Assembly: GCF_026250525.1 (NCBI RefSeq)
Contig: NZ_CP111058.1
Coordinates: 88,553-152,552, forward strand
Source: Chondrinema litorale
GTDB taxonomy: Bacteria; Bacteroidota; Bacteroidia; Cytophagales; Flammeovirgaceae
Direction: 5' to 3'
Length of the DNA stretch: 64,000 bases
This document shows, piece after piece, positions 63,901 to 64,000 of the stretch (the first letter of the stretch is position 1; every line of letters starts with the position of its first letter). Under the pieces are notes generated by a model that was not told where the DNA came from, did not search any database, and worked only from the letters and a program-made list of their open reading frames with translations. A program made the translations under genes and the position numbers.

Positions 63901-64000
63901 TTCACAAGCTTATTGGCCAGACGGCTACATTTTTGAAGTAAATGATGTGACAACCACTTTCACAGGTGATGTATCAAGTATATCTTCATATTATAGCAGT
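60968..64000 (+). CDS. secreted beta-helix protein with repeated FnIII and CBM6-like modules, partial (C-terminus beyond window)
   Basis: The frame from ATG 60968 runs open for 1011 codons to the window end. A signal peptide (ending SAYSQ) is followed by a right-handed parallel beta-helix at about 30-310 with NosD/PbH1-like rungs (NIIIENCKLGPAWKWAIYM, NITIRNCVFEDYGIGVYAV). Then FnIII (SASALSSSSIQVSWDS, YTHTGLASGQTVYYRVKAVN) and CBM6/35-like domains (LIEAEDNYTVVTDTGSNAIA, GEYEIRAGVRSGG, WEIIDYLTLDLI) alternate. This suggests a polysaccharide lyase or binding protein for an algal or other polysaccharide. The two-domain unit is repeated every 242 residues. Catalytic residues are not identifiable. 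Confidence 0.9.
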   Translation, partial: MNLKYLFQIIFWISTFLSLTQSAYSQSCNFSTTPASPIDWAYVEDTTISGLDISNVDTAAAEQCIKLVKCKNIIIENCKLGPAWKWAIYMRDCENITIRNCVFEDYGIGVYAVRSETVDVSYNSFLNALGYQGSDGYVNGKHVQFNEITGTGNKINYNVGECIMNESTPEDLISVYKSSGVAGDPIQVIGNKLRGGGPSPSGGGIMTGDGGGNYILVKDNILVNPGQYGIGIAGGDNISIIDNKVYGKQQSFTNVGIYIGVYYPGDCTTYEVSGNQSNFTKYNGDPNHAWKSGELSCDTITGWDTANEWGANIDSTILPVNLFCSDVATVPAAPSSLSASALSSSSIQVSWDSVSAATSYVLESSASSGSGFSELATLTGLTYTHTGLASGQTVYYRVKAVNTAGSSSYSSVISGTTEVEPIDSTLVLIEAEDNYTVVTDTGSNAIAIQSYDIHSGNQAVRLYDDGDKIEISFTVDVAGEYEIRAGVRSGGTGNSQGYWPNGYTFEVNDVTTTFTGDVSSISSYYSSAYGGSYMGEMVATVDLTSGTNTVTVEANSSWEIIDYLTLDLISASILPSTPIGLSASALSSSSIQVSWDSASAATSYVLESSASSGSGFSELATLTDSTYTHTGLSSGQTVYYRVKAVNDDGSSVYSSIANATTDMISVDTLLIEAEDNYTVITDAGSNAIAIQSYAIHSGSQAVRLYDNGDKVEISFTVDVAGQYEIRAGVRSGSTGNSQAYWPDGYIFEVNDVTTTFTGDVSSISSYYSSAYGGSYMGEMVATVDLTSGTNTVTVEANSSWEIIDYLTLDLISASILPSTPIGLSASALSSSSIQVSWDSASAATSYVLESSASSGSGFSELATLTDSTYTHTGLSSGQTVYYRVKAVNDDGSSVYSSIANATTDMISVDTLLIEAEDNYTVITDAGSNAIAIQSYAIHSGSQAVRLYDNGDKVEISFTVDVAGQYEIRAGVRSGSTGNSQAYWPDGYIFEVNDVTTTFTGDVSSISSYYSS
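61965..64000 (+). repeat. tandem 726-bp repeat (FnIII plus CBM6-like unit)
   Basis: Three units at a period of exactly 726 bp, for example the same sequence at 62521, 63247 and 63973 and at 62701 and 63427. Units two and three read as identical over the part visible (to the window end). Unit one differs in its first part but is identical to unit two in its last 190 bp or so. Confidence 0.9.

Overview
The window looks like part of a large plasmid or secondary replicon of a low-GC marine-type member of the Bacteroidota (Cytophagales-like; this placement is inference). Supporting signs are two SusC/RagA receptors, one with SusD and a FecI/FecR-type sigma/anti-sigma pair, many secreted or lipoprotein exo-enzymes, Bacteroidota-style -7 boxes (TAnnTTTG) and few clear Shine-Dalgarno sites. 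The replicon evidence is a Rep_3-family initiator gene (28378-29706) preceded by an iteron origin (about 27600-28377), plus a ParA ATPase / ribbon-helix-helix partner pair (17321-18312) surrounded by GTGTACA-type repeats. No rRNA, tRNA, ribosomal protein or CRISPR locus was seen.

Layout. 1-3.1 kb: 5' part of a susC gene (minus strand, leaves the window) divergent from a TetR regulator. 3.3-7.2 kb: a small outer-membrane-type hypothetical protein and a 929-residue CarboxypepD_reg/beta-barrel outer-membrane protein. 7.4-10 kb: VOC protein plus MFS transporter, divergent from an AraC regulator. 10.1-13.2 kb: a sortilin/Asp-box beta-propeller protein. 13.26-14.37 kb: an IS630-family insertion whose transposase is cut by one in-frame TGA. 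14.4-17.1 kb: a multi-PAS sensor histidine kinase. 17.3-19.0 kb: partition locus. 19.1-22.3 kb: Tricorn-type protease. 22.4-26.1 kb: a sulfur/persulfide cluster (TauE/SafE exporter, metallo-beta-lactamase-rhodanese protein, rhodanese, universal stress protein) in which two promoters share the same palindrome at the same distance from a -7-like box. 26.1-27.5 kb: Gfo/Idh/MocA oxidoreductase. 27.6-29.7 kb: replication origin and rep.

29.9-34.6 kb: double DUF1080 glycosidase-like protein, Lys/Glu-rich coiled-coil protein, lipid A-type acyltransferase, PQQ sugar dehydrogenase-like lipoprotein and a cupin. 34.7-41.6 kb: ECF sigma, FecR, SusC (with STN domain) and SusD, a complete glycan- or nutrient-uptake locus under cell-surface signalling. 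41.9-44.8 kb: PhzF-like isomerase and HflC/HflK-type SPFH proteins. 44.9-53.5 kb: a minus-strand run of DUF1549/DUF1553 cytochrome c protein, DUF1501 protein, NHL propeller, a DUF2231-cytochrome-LRR fusion, a Crp/Fnr regulator and a DinB-like protein. This set resembles the secreted c-type cytochrome modules common in Planctomycetes. 53.7-60.5 kb: ChbG/YdjC deacetylase lipoprotein, sulfurtransferase, an unknown protein, DinD, M20 peptidase, lone ABC ATPase, FMN reductase and a BstA/YfiT-like DinB-fold protein. 60.97-64 kb: a secreted beta-helix protein carrying tandem FnIII plus CBM6-like modules in 726-bp repeats, open at the window edge.

The strongest non-coding signals are the five iterons phased at exactly 21 bp with a separate inverted half-iteron operator before rep, the paired sulfur-cluster promoters, and the FNR-type palindrome next to a Crp/Fnr gene whose recognition helix has the E-x-x-S-R pattern. 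All of these were read by eye; no alignment or search was run.
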